DNA from: Hafnia alvei
GTDB taxonomy: Bacteria; Pseudomonadota; Gammaproteobacteria; Enterobacterales; Enterobacteriaceae
Assembly: GCF_900095695.1 (NCBI RefSeq)
Contig: NZ_FMIQ01000059.1
Location: forward strand, 1-64,000
Direction: 5' to 3'
DNA length: 64,000 bases
Positions within the stretch are counted from its first letter, which is position 1. Each line of letters opens with the position of its first letter. Below, piece after piece: positions 28,056-37,821 of this stretch. Under the pieces are notes generated by a model. The model saw nothing but the letters and a program-made list of their open reading frames with translations, did not search any database and was not told where the DNA came from. A program made the position numbers and the translations under genes.

Positions 28056-28916
28056 TTACAGCGCCACAGCCGCAAACTGATGCACTGGCTGAGCGATCAG
28101 ATCCTGAGCTGCTACAACCTGCAGCTCATATTCACCCATTTCTTTGGTGGACAGCATCACTTCATAAACAGCTGCGGTCACATGTTCTAAGGCTTTCTTC
28201 AGCGGCTCACCTTTCAGCATGTTCACCAACAGTAAACCACTGGTTAAATCCCCCACGCCAACCGGCTGGCGGGCACCAAAATCGACCAACGGACGGCTGA
28301 TGTGCCATGCTTCATCGGCGGTAACCAAGATCATTTCAAAGCGATCTTTGTGATAGCCGGCGTAGGACAAATGTTTAACCAGAACCACTTTCGGTCCGCG
28401 AGCAATAACGCTGCGAGCGGAAACCAGCGCTTCTTCTACGCTATTAATGGTATGTCCCGTCAGCTGTTCCAACTCCAACAGATTAGGCGCCATGATATCG
28501 CTACAGGCAACCGCATCGCGCGCAAAAAACTCGGCTACGCCCGGCGCAACGATACACCCTTTTTCCGGATGCCCCATCACTGGGTCGCAGAAATACCAAG
28601 CATTTGGGTTGGCAGCTTTGACTTTGCGTACAATATCCAAAATATGTCCGCCCTGTTCTGGCGAACCGATATACCCACTCAATACGGCATCGCAGTTTTT
28701 AAGCTGATCGATGTCTGCAATTCCCTGCACAATTTCCGTCAAATGATTGGCTGGCATCACACAGCCAGTCCAGTGACCGTACTGGGTATGATTTGAAAAC
28801 TGAACGGTGTTCAGTGGCCAGACATTTACGCCCATACGACGCATAGGAAACTCAGCTGCGCTGTTTCCTGCATGACCAAAAACCACATGAGATTGAATAG
28901 ATAGGATATTTTTCAT
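28056..28916 (-). CDS. pdxY: pyridoxal kinase PdxY
   Basis: 286 residues, ribokinase-like fold. It phosphorylates pyridoxal in the vitamin B6 salvage route. Landmarks are [20 protein letters not shown] near residue 7, [19 protein letters not shown] near 80, [14 protein letters not shown] near 108, and the C-terminal ATP/anion-hole region [20 protein letters not shown] near 215, with the catalytic aspartate in GVGD. It lies downstream of tyrS on the same strand, as in E. coli, but a hairpin at 28976-28997 separates the two. pdxH, another B6 gene, is just upstream of tyrS. Confidence 0.95.
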   Translation of the reverse strand: MKNILSIQSHVVFGHAGNSAAEFPMRRMGVNVWPLNTVQFSNHTQYGHWTGCVMPANHLTEIVQGIADIDQLKNCDAVLSGYIGSPEQGGHILDIVRKVKAANPNAWYFCDPVMGHPEKGCIVAPGVAEFFARDAVACSDIMAPNLLELEQLTGHTINSVEEALVSARSVIARGPKVVLVKHLSYAGYHKDRFEMILVTADEAWHISRPLVDFGARQPVGVGDLTSGLLLVNMLKGEPLKKALEHVTAAVYEVMLSTKEMGEYELQVVAAQDLIAQPVHQFAAVAL

Positions 28917-28975
28917 GGATGCGACCTACTTCACTGTCGCTCTCGACAGCGGTTTATTCATATTAAGGGGAAAAT

Positions 28976-28997
28976 AAGGGGGACCTGAGTCCCCCTT
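28976..28997 (-). terminator. tyrS terminator (possibly leaky)
   Basis: aagggggac-ctga-gtccccctt, a strong GC-rich stem 17 bp after the tyrS stop, with atttt as the tail on the minus strand. pdxY begins 60 bp further on, so readthrough could still supply it. Confidence 0.7.
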
Positions 28998-29013
28998 TTA
29001 TTGCATCCGTGGC

Positions 29014-30288
29014 TTATTTCCAGCAAATCAGGCAGTAATTCTTTTTACCGCGACGCAATAAAGTAAAGCGTCCGAACAGACGGTCAGCATCGCTGAAGGT
29101 ATATTCCGGATCAGACTGTTTTTCACCATTGATGGTAATTGCATTCGACGCGATCGTTTTACGCGCCTGACCACGAGACGGCTGTAGCTCGGAATCCACC
29201 AGCGCCTGTTGCAAGTCTGCATCACGTGCCAGTTCAACCATTGGCATACCGTCCTGCGCCAGTTGAGCAAAGTCAGCTTCGGTCATTTCGCTCAGCGCGC
29301 CAGAGAACAGGCTCTGGGTAATACGTTTTGCAGCGGCTAATCCTTCTTCGCCGTGAACCATGCGGGTCACCAGCTCAGCCAGCACGTATTGTGCACGCGG
29401 CGCTTTGCCGCTGTTTTTGTCTTCTTCTTCCAGCGCGTCGATATCCTTCAGGTCCATAAAGGTGAAGAACTTAAGGAAACGATACACGTCCGCATCGGCG
29501 GTGTTGATCCAGAATTGGTAGAATTTGTATGGGCTGGTTTTCTTCGGATCCAGCCACACTGCGCCACCTTCGGTTTTGCCGAATTTGGTGCCATCTGCTT
29601 TGGTGATCAACGGAACGGTCAAGCCCCAAACCTGCTTCTGGTGCAGACGACGGGTTAAATCAATACCTGAAGTAATGTTGCCCCACTGGTCAGAACCACC
29701 GATTTGCAACTCAACGCCGTGCAGCTCGTTCAGGCTAGCAAAGTCATAACCCTGCAGCAGGTTGTAGGAGAACTCTGTGAACGAGATACCCACGTCGTCA
29801 CGGTTCAAACGCTGTTTTACCGCTTCTTTGTTGATCATCTGATTAACAGAGAAGTGTTTACCGATATCACGTAGGAAGGTCAGCACGTTCATATTGCCGA
29901 ACCAATCATAGTTGTTGGCCGCAATAGCGCTGTTTTCACCACAGTCGAAATCGAGGAACGGTGCAACCTGATGGCGGATTTTATCTACCCACTCGTGCAC
30001 GGTATCCTGCGTATTCAGTTTACGCTCGGTAGCTTTAAAGCTTGGGTCACCGATAAGCCCTGTCGCGCCGCCAACCAAGGCAACAGGCTTATGGCCTTCT
30101 AACTGGAAACGTTTCAAGCACAGCAACGGAACCAGATGGCCCAAGTGCAAGCTGTCAGCGGTCGGATCGAAACCGCAATACAGTGCTAGTGGCCCTTGCG
30201 CCAGTCGCTCTGCCAACGCTTCTTCATCCGTTACCTGGGCAATGAGGCCCCGCTCTTGCAGTTGTTTAATCAGGTTGCTGCTCGCCAT
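29014..30288 (-). CDS. tyrS: tyrosine--tRNA ligase TyrS
   Basis: 424 residues, the length of E. coli TyrS. Class I synthetase that charges tRNA-Tyr. [20 protein letters not shown] near residue 37 contains the HIGH-type motif (HLGH), [11 protein letters not shown] follows, and [20 protein letters not shown] binds tyrosine. [13 protein letters not shown] near 228 is the KMSKS equivalent. The C-terminal S4 RNA-binding domain includes [20 protein letters not shown]. The start is the ATG at 30288 with ggag six bases upstream. It lies between pdxH and pdxY. Confidence 0.98.
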   Translation of the reverse strand: MASSNLIKQLQERGLIAQVTDEEALAERLAQGPLALYCGFDPTADSLHLGHLVPLLCLKRFQLEGHKPVALVGGATGLIGDPSFKATERKLNTQDTVHEWVDKIRHQVAPFLDFDCGENSAIAANNYDWFGNMNVLTFLRDIGKHFSVNQMINKEAVKQRLNRDDVGISFTEFSYNLLQGYDFASLNELHGVELQIGGSDQWGNITSGIDLTRRLHQKQVWGLTVPLITKADGTKFGKTEGGAVWLDPKKTSPYKFYQFWINTADADVYRFLKFFTFMDLKDIDALEEEDKNSGKAPRAQYVLAELVTRMVHGEEGLAAAKRITQSLFSGALSEMTEADFAQLAQDGMPMVELARDADLQQALVDSELQPSRGQARKTIASNAITINGEKQSDPEYTFSDADRLFGRFTLLRRGKKNYCLICWK

Positions 30289-30417
30289 TAAAGACTCCAT
30301 TAAATTTTAATTTACTACCGCGCGTTCCATACGAGTGATAGTTCGTGCGGGTGATAAGCCCTATAGAATAAAGGGGTCACGCCCATCGCGCTAGATTTAA
30401 CTGGTGTTTTTCGCTGA

Positions 30418-31071
30418 TTAAGGCGCCAACCGGTCAATTTCCCACGCATCGCCTTGGCGTTGATAAATAAAACGGTCGTGTAAGCGGTTTTCTCGCCCCT
30501 GCCAGAATTCCATCGAGTTAATTTTTACGCGGTATCCGCCCCAGAAGCTTGGCAAGGGGATTTCACCCTGTAAGAATTTCTGTTTCAGCTCGAGGAACTT
30601 ACCTTCCAAGATGCCGCGCGTCGAAATGCGTGACGATTGATGAGATACCCAAGCCGCGATTTGGCTATCTTTCGGCCGGCTATGGAAATATTTCATCACT
30701 TCTAGCGTCGATAGCTTTTCTGCCGTGCCTAATATGCTGACTTGGCGATCGAGCATATGCCACGGGAAATGCAGGCTAATATGAGGGTTCTCTTCCAGCT
30801 GTTGCGCTTTGCGGCTGCCTAGGTTGGTGTAGAACACCATTCCTTGCTGGTCAAAATGCTTGAGTAACACAATGCGCTGATACGGTTGGCCACTTTTGTC
30901 TACCGTCGCCACACACATGGCCGTTGGGTCGGCTAAACGCGCCTCACAGGCTTGTTTTAACCAACGCTCAAACATCTCTAGCGGATCGTCCGTCAGATCG
31001 CTTCGGCGCAGTCCACCGCGTACATACTCACGACGCAGATCGGCAACATCAAACTCGTTGTTTTCACTCAT
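30418..31071 (-). CDS. pdxH: pyridoxine/pyridoxamine 5'-phosphate oxidase PdxH
   Basis: 217 residues from the ATG at 31071, close to E. coli PdxH (about 218). FMN-dependent enzyme that makes pyridoxal 5'-phosphate, the last step of B6 synthesis and salvage. [12 protein letters not shown] near residue 12, [19 protein letters not shown] near 65, [19 protein letters not shown] near 88 and [17 protein letters not shown] near 140 are family motifs. The C-terminus IDRLAP is conserved. A 263-residue frame extends upstream to 31209 but lacks homology. Spacing to tyrS is 129 bp. Confidence 0.96.
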   Translation of the reverse strand: MSENNEFDVADLRREYVRGGLRRSDLTDDPLEMFERWLKQACEARLADPTAMCVATVDKSGQPYQRIVLLKHFDQQGMVFYTNLGSRKAQQLEENPHISLHFPWHMLDRQVSILGTAEKLSTLEVMKYFHSRPKDSQIAAWVSHQSSRISTRGILEGKFLELKQKFLQGEIPLPSFWGGYRVKINSMEFWQGRENRLHDRFIYQRQGDAWEIDRLAP

Positions 31072-31330
31072 ATTCAGCAGTCCATCACAAGTCCAGAACG
31101 CTATTCTGCTCCCGTGGCGGGATAATCTCAATTCACTCACAACTATCGTTGTTGCTGCATTAGCCATTATTGAGGAAAAAATATGCCTGTGAGCAAATCC
31201 CCGTGCCATTCAAAGACGGCAGCAGATATCTATAACACTGAATTGAAAGTAATTTTTCATAGCATTACGAAATGCGTCGACGAGCAGTGACAGTACACCG
31301 CGTATTATAGGGACAGTCATTATACGAAAG

Positions 31331-31362
31331 GGAAAAACGGTTGGGGCCGCGGGTGCAGCCCC
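31331..31362 (-). terminator. mliC terminator
   Basis: ggggc-cgcgggtgca-gcccc hairpin 8 bp after the mliC stop, followed on the minus strand by aaccgttttt. Confidence 0.7.
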
Positions 31363-31370
31363 AGAAATGA

Positions 31371-31679
31371 TTAAGATTTCAGCACGCAGTCGTTAATGAT
31401 GATTTGGTCGTTACGTTCGATAAACGCGGTATTGCCTTTAGACCAGAAGGTGTACTTGCCGTCGCTGTAACGCGCGCCGGACGCAGAAATCACCTGTGGT
31501 AGCGTTAACTGATTGCCATCCATGATGAAACTGACCTGATCCTTCTGATTATCCACGGTTACGGTCAACGGAGTCGTACCACATTGGTAACTCAGCGGCT
31601 CAGGCGCAGCCTCTTTGTGCGCGGTCTGACAACCTGCCAATAATAAAATCGCACCTGCGGCAGCGATATATTTAAACAT
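31371..31679 (-). CDS. mliC: membrane-bound lysozyme inhibitor lipoprotein MliC
   Basis: 102 residues. The signal peptide ends in the lipobox LLAGC (cysteine 17), so the protein is lipidated and most likely goes to the outer membrane, because the next residues are Gln-Thr rather than Asp. The mature part is a compact beta-barrel of the MliC/PliC family with LSYQCG, FIMDGNQLTLPQVISASGAR, GKYTFWSKGNTAFIE and a final Cys pairing with the first (IINDCVLKS). It blocks the active site of C-type lysozyme. It lies 39 bp downstream of anmK on the same strand, so the two peptidoglycan-related genes are probably one operon. Confidence 0.93.
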   Translation of the reverse strand: MFKYIAAAGAILLLAGCQTAHKEAAPEPLSYQCGTTPLTVTVDNQKDQVSFIMDGNQLTLPQVISASGARYSDGKYTFWSKGNTAFIERNDQIIINDCVLKS

Positions 31680-31718
31680 GAGCGTTCTCCCATTGTATTT
31701 TTAAATTGAATCAGAAAA

Positions 31719-32834
31719 TCAAATTGCGTGGTTGGCTGGATAAATCGCGCCAAGAACGGTTTCCTGTGAAGCACCAGTGACCGAAGGTAAGTTACCGGGC
31801 ATACCCGATAACGTACGGTAAGCCAGCCAGGCGAAGGCCAACGCTTCCATATCATCGCCACTCACGCCATAGGCGTCAGTACTACAGACTTCCGTTCCCG
31901 CCAGCAACGCCGCCATACGACTCATAATGAGCGGATTTCTCGCCCCTCCGCCGCATACCAGTAAACGTTCACAGCCGCCCGCCAATTGAACCTGATCGCA
32001 AATGCTAATTGCGGTAAGCTCCACCAGCGTAGCCTGAACGTCTACGGCGGCAATCGCCGGGAATTGGGCCAGTTGTTGTTCCAACCAGCCCAAATTAAAC
32101 AGTTCTCGCCCCGTGCTTTTCGGCGCCGGACGCGCAAAATAAGGTGCCGCCAAAAGGTGTTGCAATAAAGGCTGATTCACCGAGCCCTGTTTTGCCCACG
32201 CCGCATCTTCGTCATAGGCCTTGCCATGATTACGCCAGATCCAAGCATCCAGCAGCATATTACCGGGACCGGTATCGAATCCTCTGACCGATAACCCCGG
32301 TAAAAGCAGGGAAAGATTGGCGATGCCGCCAATATTAAGCACCATGCGCCGTTCTACCGGATGCGTGAGTAGCGCATGATGGAAAGCAGGCACTAACGGC
32401 GCGCCTTGCCCGCCATAGGCCATATCGCGGCGGCGAAAATCACCCACGGTCGTAATCGCAGTGAGTGCGGCAACACGGTTATTGTCACCCAACTGCATGG
32501 TAAACGGATTATCACCCTCGGGCTGATGCCAAACGGTTTGGCCGTGACAGCCAATGGCCGTAATGTCTTGCGGTGTCAGCGAGGCTTGCTTTAATAAATG
32601 GTTAATCGCTTCGGCATAGAGACTTCCCATCTGTCGGTCTAACTCACCGACCTGCGCTAGCGTCACCGCTTGCCCTTGGCACATGCCTAAAATTGATTGT
32701 TTTACGTCCATAGGAATGGGATGTGAATATCTGCTTTGCTGTGCGACCATCCGCTCATCAATAGCGGCAATGACAACGTCGATCCCGTCAAGGCTGGTTC
32801 CTGACATCACGCCAATGTACCGTCCCGATCTCAT
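31719..32834 (-). CDS. anmK: anhydro-N-acetylmuramic acid kinase AnmK
   Basis: 371 residues (E. coli about 369). It hydrolyses and phosphorylates 1,6-anhydro-MurNAc released during wall turnover, giving MurNAc-6-phosphate for reuse. [20 protein letters not shown] near residue 5 is the phosphate-binding loop of this hexokinase-like fold. [12 protein letters not shown] near 93, [11 protein letters not shown] near 168, [14 protein letters not shown] near 185 (with the catalytic aspartate) and [14 protein letters not shown] near 290 follow. Position upstream of mliC and divergent from slyB is as in E. coli. Confidence 0.96.
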   Translation of the reverse strand: MRSGRYIGVMSGTSLDGIDVVIAAIDERMVAQQSRYSHPIPMDVKQSILGMCQGQAVTLAQVGELDRQMGSLYAEAINHLLKQASLTPQDITAIGCHGQTVWHQPEGDNPFTMQLGDNNRVAALTAITTVGDFRRRDMAYGGQGAPLVPAFHHALLTHPVERRMVLNIGGIANLSLLLPGLSVRGFDTGPGNMLLDAWIWRNHGKAYDEDAAWAKQGSVNQPLLQHLLAAPYFARPAPKSTGRELFNLGWLEQQLAQFPAIAAVDVQATLVELTAISICDQVQLAGGCERLLVCGGGARNPLIMSRMAALLAGTEVCSTDAYGVSGDDMEALAFAWLAYRTLSGMPGNLPSVTGASQETVLGAIYPANHAI

Positions 32835-33207
32835 TTCATCGTCCTTATTTATTTTCGTTAGTTGAAATTAGCCTCTTCAGCCACTAAACGGAACCGGATT
32901 TATCTAATTTCCGTGCCAATATCATAAACATTGCTGACCTTTCTTGACGTAATATTTTCCTTACGAACGATTCGTAGACTGACAAAATGCAGTAAAATAG
33001 TAAAAGAGTTGGTGATTATTTAAACCGACAAAACTTAAACGGTCGTTTATTGTTGGTTGAGTCAATCATCTGTATGCTACAGCGATACAGGCATTGGTAT
33101 AGGCAATAGTTTGTTTATAGCCAACCTTTTAGAGTAAACACACAGCCGTAACGACAGGCCAAAAAACAAGCCCGCGCGTAGAAGGCTAGAATGGAAGGAA
33201 TATTGTT
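32835..33207. other. anmK/slyB divergent intergenic region
   Basis: 373 bp without a gene. It holds the slyB promoter with a PhoP box (separate entry) and about 130 bp of untranslated leader before slyB. The anmK-proximal half is AT-rich with no recognised site. Confidence 0.6.
33044..33078 (+). promoter_or_regulatory. PhoP box and -10 of the slyB promoter
   Basis: cgttta-ttgtt-ggttga (33044-33060) matches the PhoP direct repeat (T/G)GTTTA-N5-(T/G)GTTTA at ten of twelve positions. tatgct at 33073-33078 is a good -10, 12 bp after the second repeat, the arrangement seen in PhoP-activated promoters. slyB belongs to the PhoPQ regulon in E. coli. Confidence 0.78.
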
Positions 33208-33696
33208 ATGATTAAGCGTCTTATTGTTATCGCTCTTGCCGGCGCTTCGTTGGCTGGTTGTGCAAACACCAGCACATTATCTGGTGACGTTTATACTGCG
33301 GGTCAGGCTAAAGAAGTTCAGCAGGTTACTTACGGTAGCATCGTGTCAATTCAGCCGGTTCGTATTCAGGCTGGCAACGATAGCAACGTCATTGGCTCTA
33401 TCGGTGGCGCGGTGTTAGGTGGTTTCTTAGGTAACACCGTGGGCGGCGGTACTGGTCGTAGCTTAGCAACGGCGGCTGGCGCAGTTGCGGGCGGCTTAGC
33501 CGGTAACAGCATTGAAGGTGCTGTTAACCGTACCGATGGCGTGCAGTTAGTGGTACGTAAAGACGATGGCAAAACGATTGCCGTAGTGCAGAAAAACGGC
33601 AGCAAACCTTTCGCGGTTGGTCAGCGTGTCATGCTGCTGCTAGCGGCAGCAGCGTCAGCGTCTCAGCGACTAACTAAGCCTGATTGGCTTAGTTAA
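33208..33696 (+). CDS. slyB: outer-membrane lipoprotein SlyB, with an apparent C-terminal frameshift
   Basis: Open frame of 162 residues. The signal peptide ends in the lipobox LAGC (Cys18). DTLSGD-like STLSGDVYTAGQAKEVQQVT follows, and then a glycine-zipper membrane segment IGGAVLGGFLGNTVGGGTGR near residue 70. SlyB stabilises outer-membrane proteins under envelope stress and is PhoP-regulated. It matches E. coli SlyB until GQRVML (residue 144). After that the frame reads LLAAAASASQRLTKPDWLS and runs into the terminator hairpin. In another frame the same bases give SGSSVSVSATN and a stop at 33675-33677, the expected ending. One missing or two extra bases near 33633-33643 (ctgctgcta) would explain this. 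It may be a sequencing or assembly error or a true variant. Confidence 0.9.
   Translation: MIKRLIVIALAGASLAGCANTSTLSGDVYTAGQAKEVQQVTYGSIVSIQPVRIQAGNDSNVIGSIGGAVLGGFLGNTVGGGTGRSLATAAGAVAGGLAGNSIEGAVNRTDGVQLVVRKDDGKTIAVVQKNGSKPFAVGQRVMLLLAAAASASQRLTKPDWLS
33671..33695 (+). terminator. first hairpin after slyB
   Basis: taactaagcc-tgatt-ggcttagtta, a perfect 10-bp stem that starts at the expected ancestral slyB stop and lies inside the extended open frame. It is followed by aacgag, not a T-run. Confidence 0.6.
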
Positions 33697-33708
33697 ACGA
33701 GAACACGA

Positions 33709-33737
33709 AACCGGAGGCAATGCCTCCGGTTTTTTTT
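33709..33737 (+). terminator. slyB terminator
   Basis: aaccggaggca-a-tgcctccggtt with an eight-T tract. A strong intrinsic terminator between the converging slyB and slyA genes. Confidence 0.92.
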
Positions 33738-33769
33738 GGTTTGCTGTTAGTAATAAAAAATAATTATAA

Positions 33770-34201
33770 TTATTTGTTTTGTAAGTGAATTATATTTTGT
33801 TCCAGACGCTCAATTAAGCTAGTCAGCAGTGTCACTTCTTCTGGTGAAACGCCAGATAAGATCTCACCACGCGTCATCGTGATAACGTCATTAACTTCCT
33901 TGATAATAGGTGCAGCTTCTTCCGTCAACTTAATGCGTTTAGCGCGGCGATCGTTTGCGCAGGTATGGCGTGTAATTAAGCCCTTCTCTTCAAGCTGGTC
34001 CAACGTGCGAACTAATGAAGGCTGCTCAATGCCGATAGCTTTAGCCAGTTGGATCTGAGACTGCTCCGGCGGTAGACGATTAATATTGTATAGAGTAACC
34101 CAATGCGTTTGTGTCAATTCAAGCGGTTTCAAACGCTGATCAATTAACGCTCTCCATACACGAACTAATCGTGCTAAATCCGAGCCTAGTGTCGATTCCA
34201 A
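33770..34201 (-). CDS. slyA: MarR-family transcription regulator SlyA
   Basis: 143 residues starting at a TTG (34201) with aaggag about six bases upstream. No ATG is available in the matching position, and E. coli slyA is also described with a TTG start. The winged helix-turn-helix dimer is very well conserved: [60 protein letters not shown] and the wing [16 protein letters not shown]. SlyA antagonises H-NS silencing and controls envelope and virulence genes. It is divergent from ydhIJK, an arrangement where MarR proteins often control the neighbouring efflux genes. Confidence 0.96.
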   Translation of the reverse strand: MESTLGSDLARLVRVWRALIDQRLKPLELTQTHWVTLYNINRLPPEQSQIQLAKAIGIEQPSLVRTLDQLEEKGLITRHTCANDRRAKRIKLTEEAAPIIKEVNDVITMTRGEILSGVSPEEVTLLTSLIERLEQNIIHLQNK

Positions 34202-34376
34202 TTTACTCTCCTTATAATTAGCGTGCTAAGATATTCACCCAGAGTAGCTACTAGTTTGGTTCTCAATCGTAAAAATTTCAAATGTATATCTATATCCTCC
34301 AGAAAATAATCTATGCTTATGGACAATTAACATCTATGTTACCTATAAATCTCTTAATGGATCTGGAGTGGTAAAC

Positions 34377-34613
34377 ATGGACATCCTTTCTTCATCCCAA
34401 GGCTCACCGTTGCCAGATCTGATATTAGGCGCATCGCTCTATTTTCCGCCTATTTTTAAAGCTGTTTTACTCGGTATTGTTTTCTGGTTGCTTATTCATC
34501 GTTTATTCCGCGATGTGATTTACTCTGGCGATATTTGGCATCCAACGCTAATGGATTTGTCAATTTTCGTCATCTGTGTAAGCACCAGTCTTTGGCTATT
34601 AACCAGTTGGTAA
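34377..34613 (+). CDS. ydhI: DUF1656 small membrane protein YdhI
   Basis: 78 residues from the ATG at 34377 (ggag eight bases upstream; a GTG at 34368 also opens the frame), same length as E. coli YdhI. Two hydrophobic segments (FKAVLLGIVFWLLIHRLF and LMDLSIFVICVSTSLWLL) mark the AaeX-like DUF1656 family. These proteins are encoded with HlyD-type adaptors and FUSC exporters. First gene of ydhIJK, 6 bp before ydhJ. Confidence 0.92.
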   Translation: MDILSSSQGSPLPDLILGASLYFPPIFKAVLLGIVFWLLIHRLFRDVIYSGDIWHPTLMDLSIFVICVSTSLWLLTSW

Positions 34614-34619
34614 AATAAT

Positions 34620-35480
34620 ATGAAACAGAACACATTACGCTACTTCTCAACGGTTATAGTTTGTGCAATTGCAATCACCGCCGGCTGGTGGGCTTGGAAT
34701 TATTATATGCAATCGCCTTGGACGCGAGATGGTAAAGTCCGTGCCGAGCTCGTCAATATTACACCAGAAGTATCGGGAAAAATAATTAAAGTAAATATCA
34801 GTGATAACCAACAGGTAAAACAAGGTGAACTGTTATTTTCTTTAGACCCTACGCCGTTCGAAATTGCGCTAAGTAATGCCAATGCCGCGATGGCTAAGGC
34901 CGAGTCAGATTTAGCCAAAGCTAACCATGAAGCCGCTCGCCGTGGAAACCTACCGCGTAACGTTATCTCCGCAGAAGACCTCGACGAGGCCCAACTGAAT
35001 GCGCAAGCAATGAAAGCGAATTATAAATCCGCGCAATCTAATTTGGAACAGGCTGAGTGGAATTTACACCACACAAATATTTATGCTCCGGTCAGTGGAT
35101 TTATAACTAATTTACAAACCCGAGTGGGAAATTATGCCTCTATTGGCTCACCGCTCGTGGCTCTTATTGATATTAATTCGTTTTATGTGATGGGTTATTT
35201 CGAAGAAACCAAACTCAGACATATAAACATCGGAAATAACGTGGATATAACTCTGTATAACGGAAATATTCCATTACAGGGACGCGTAGAAAGTATTGGC
35301 CGCGCAATTTATGACCAAAGCGTCGATAGCAGCGATAATATGCTGCTTAATGTAAAACCGAACGTACCTTGGGTACGACTGGCTCAACGGGTGCCGATCC
35401 GAATTAAGCTTGAAAATGTGCCTAAAGATGTTTTGCTGGTTGCGGGAACCACCTGCACAATTTCTGTTCGCAGCCGTTAA
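34620..35480 (+). CDS. ydhJ: HlyD-family periplasmic adaptor YdhJ
   Basis: 286 residues: one N-terminal membrane anchor (TVIVCAIAITAGWWAWNYY), then a split biotinyl-lipoyl domain (VSGKIIKVNISDNQQVKQGE and IYAPVSGFITNLQTRVGNYA) around a short alpha-hairpin, then a beta-barrel. The layout and length match AaeA/EmrA-like adaptors that link an inner-membrane pump to the outer membrane. E. coli YdhJ is about 285 residues. It lies between ydhI and ydhK with gaps of 6 and 9 bp, a tight operon. The pump substrate is unknown; aromatic acids are typical of the family. Confidence 0.93.
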   Translation: MKQNTLRYFSTVIVCAIAITAGWWAWNYYMQSPWTRDGKVRAELVNITPEVSGKIIKVNISDNQQVKQGELLFSLDPTPFEIALSNANAAMAKAESDLAKANHEAARRGNLPRNVISAEDLDEAQLNAQAMKANYKSAQSNLEQAEWNLHHTNIYAPVSGFITNLQTRVGNYASIGSPLVALIDINSFYVMGYFEETKLRHINIGNNVDITLYNGNIPLQGRVESIGRAIYDQSVDSSDNMLLNVKPNVPWVRLAQRVPIRIKLENVPKDVLLVAGTTCTISVRSR

Positions 35481-35489
35481 CAGGACAGC

Positions 35490-37511
35490 ATGGTGAATTT
35501 CTCTTGGCTAGATTGGCGCAATACTCCGTGGGCAAAAGCCAACGCAGCACAATGGCGTTATGCACTTCGCAACGCTATTGCCATGTGTTTGGCGCTCTGG
35601 GTCGCTTTTTTATTAGATCTGGATGACCCCTATTGGGCGTTTACGTCTGCCGCGGTGGTGAGTTTTCCTACCGTTGGCGGGGTTATCAGCAAGAGTATCG
35701 GCCGCATCGCGGGCAGCCTAATCGGCGCCGCAGCTTCCGTATTGATCGCAGGACAAACACTAAACGACCCTTGGTTATTTACTTTTTATATTGCGGCGTG
35801 GATTTCGCTTTGCACCTATGTCTCGAATCATTACCAAAATAACGTCGCCTACGCTTTTGCTTTAGCAGGTTATACCGCTGCGATCATCGCCTTCTCAACG
35901 GCAGAATCCACCGATACCATGCAAATTTTTGATATTGCACAGGCTCGCGTCTGCGAAGTGATCACAGGAATTCTGTGCGGTGCCTTTATGATGATGATTC
36001 TGCCGAGCACGTCCGATGGCAACAATCTCGTGACCTCGCTACGCAGAATGCATCAGCGTTTACTGGAACATGCCACCATGGTGTGGCATCCAGAGACAAC
36101 ACCAGAGATGCGGACATCCCATGAAGGTCTGATCGGCCAAATCCTGACCATGAATATCTTGCGTATTCAGGCATTCTGGAGCAACCACCGGATGCGAAGT
36201 CGCAATAATGTGCTCAATTTTTTACTGCATCGACAACTGCGGCTAACCAGCGTGATTTCCAGCATTCGTCGAATGCTGGTGAATTGGCCCGAACGTCCTG
36301 AATTCTTGCAGGATGTATTACAAGACACCCTAAAAGAGTTGCAGGATCCTAACACCAACAAATATCGTTTAGCCAAAATTCTCAGCCGCATTTATCCGCA
36401 GGATCCAAGCGATTATCGGCTACGCACGTTTTATCTGCGCCTACGTTATTTCTGCTGGCTCTATTTACAAGGCAGCCGGTGGATTCGCCACATCGAAAAC
36501 TCAACCCCAGAAGATAGCTTTTCGCCGCCAAAAGTTCACAGTATCGCGCGGCATACGGATAGTATGGAGTCGGGCTACAATGCTTTGCGTACGTTTATTG
36601 TGCTCATCGTCGGCTGTGGATTCTGGATTAATACCCAATGGGATGCGGGCTCTGCGGCATTAACTATTACCGCAATTACCTGCGTGCTCTATTCCACGTC
36701 AGCCTCCCCTATGACCAGCCTAAGCACGTTATTCAAAGCGATGGTGTTGCTGTCCATTGGCTGCTATCTGGCAAAATTTGGGTTGATGATTCAAATCGAT
36801 GACTTCTGGGTGTTCTGTGCATTCCTGCTGCCGGTTTTACTCACTATGCAGTTGCTCAAACTACAAAATCCTAAAACCGCGGCGCTATGGGGACAGCTGA
36901 TTGTCTTCATGGGTTCATTTTTGTTGGTCACCAACCCACCAGAATACGATTACAGCAGTTTCGTGAACGGTAACATCGCTAAAATTTGCGGTGTATTGCT
37001 GGCAGCCGTGGCATTTCAAATCCTGCGGCCAAGCTCTGATAAACGTAAAAGTCGCCGAATCGTTCGCGCTCTGCGGCTAGATTTTATGGATCAGATAAGC
37101 CGTCATCCTCAACAGGATGAAAGCCAGTTCGAGTCTCGGATTTATCATCGCATCAGCCAGCTTAATCAAAGCAAGGATGAACTATCGCGTATTTGGGTGC
37201 TGCGTTGGGGCGTCGTGTTACTTAACTGTAGCCATATAGTATGGCAACTGCGGGAATGGCAGACACGTTCCGATCCACTTTCTGCGGTGCGCGACGTTTG
37301 CATACACTGCTTGAATGGGATTATGACGGAGAAAGGCGTTCAGCATGAGTCGCTCGATGGCACCTTAGCCGAACTGTTAAGGATCAGCGAGGTGTTATCT
37401 CGCCATCCGGATCAAAGCGGCCGTGATTTAGCCGGTCTGGTATGGCGCTTATATTGTTCTTTATCGCAGCTACAGCAAAGCGTGGCCTCTTCTGTGACAA
37501 GCAAGCCCTGA
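35490..37511 (+). CDS. ydhK: FUSC-family inner-membrane exporter YdhK
   Basis: 673 residues (E. coli YdhK about 670). Two blocks of membrane helices (residues about 25-170 and 365-510) alternate with soluble helical domains, the AaeB/FUSC layout. Motifs include DDPYWAFTSAAVVSFPTVGG near 45, with the WA-x-T/S element of the family, and NTQWDAGSAALTITAIT near 380. It is predicted to export an aromatic or other organic acid with YdhJ and YdhI. It ends only 4 bp before the converging ydhL stop; the E. coli genes sodC and ydhF, normally found here, are absent. Confidence 0.94.
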   Translation: MVNFSWLDWRNTPWAKANAAQWRYALRNAIAMCLALWVAFLLDLDDPYWAFTSAAVVSFPTVGGVISKSIGRIAGSLIGAAASVLIAGQTLNDPWLFTFYIAAWISLCTYVSNHYQNNVAYAFALAGYTAAIIAFSTAESTDTMQIFDIAQARVCEVITGILCGAFMMMILPSTSDGNNLVTSLRRMHQRLLEHATMVWHPETTPEMRTSHEGLIGQILTMNILRIQAFWSNHRMRSRNNVLNFLLHRQLRLTSVISSIRRMLVNWPERPEFLQDVLQDTLKELQDPNTNKYRLAKILSRIYPQDPSDYRLRTFYLRLRYFCWLYLQGSRWIRHIENSTPEDSFSPPKVHSIARHTDSMESGYNALRTFIVLIVGCGFWINTQWDAGSAALTITAITCVLYSTSASPMTSLSTLFKAMVLLSIGCYLAKFGLMIQIDDFWVFCAFLLPVLLTMQLLKLQNPKTAALWGQLIVFMGSFLLVTNPPEYDYSSFVNGNIAKICGVLLAAVAFQILRPSSDKRKSRRIVRALRLDFMDQISRHPQQDESQFESRIYHRISQLNQSKDELSRIWVLRWGVVLLNCSHIVWQLREWQTRSDPLSAVRDVCIHCLNGIMTEKGVQHESLDGTLAELLRISEVLSRHPDQSGRDLAGLVWRLYCSLSQLQQSVASSVTSKP

Positions 37512-37515
37512 GATA

Positions 37516-37755
37516 TCAAAACAACGATGGCTGCTCCGGCGGATTGATTTGTTCGGCATTATCGTTGCGCCGCTGACGTAAAAATCGTTGGCGGCACAAA
37601 CGGAGCACATCGCGTTTTTGCGGATCGCTCAGTTTCATCCAGTCAAACCGTTCTTCTCGGCTACGCATACAGCCACGACAGTAGCCCCGCTCGTCCGTCT
37701 GGCATATACCTCGACACGGGCTAGGAATATCAAAAAACTCAAGCTGCTGGGCCAC
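37516..37755 (-). CDS. ydhL: DUF1289 cysteine-rich protein YdhL
   Basis: 79 residues, exactly as E. coli YdhL, from a GTG start at 37755 with a strong aggaggt six bases upstream. The frame upstream of this codon lacks homology. SPCRGICQTDERGYCRGCMR near residue 12 carries the four cysteines of DUF1289, probably a small metal or iron-sulfur site. FDWMKLSDPQKRDVLRLCRQ follows, and the tail EQPSLF is conserved. Function unknown. Confidence 0.92.
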   Translation of the reverse strand: MAQQLEFFDIPSPCRGICQTDERGYCRGCMRSREERFDWMKLSDPQKRDVLRLCRQRFLRQRRNDNAEQINPPEQPSLF

Positions 37756-37821
37756 GATATACCTCCTGCTTACTATCTTAAGTGAAGACGCAAACAAGGA
37801 ACTGAGCAAATCAATTTTCGT

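Noticed and set aside
31072-31209. 46-residue extension of PdxH
   Set aside because: Cys/Arg/Trp-rich sequence without similarity to PdxH; the family starts at the internal Met.
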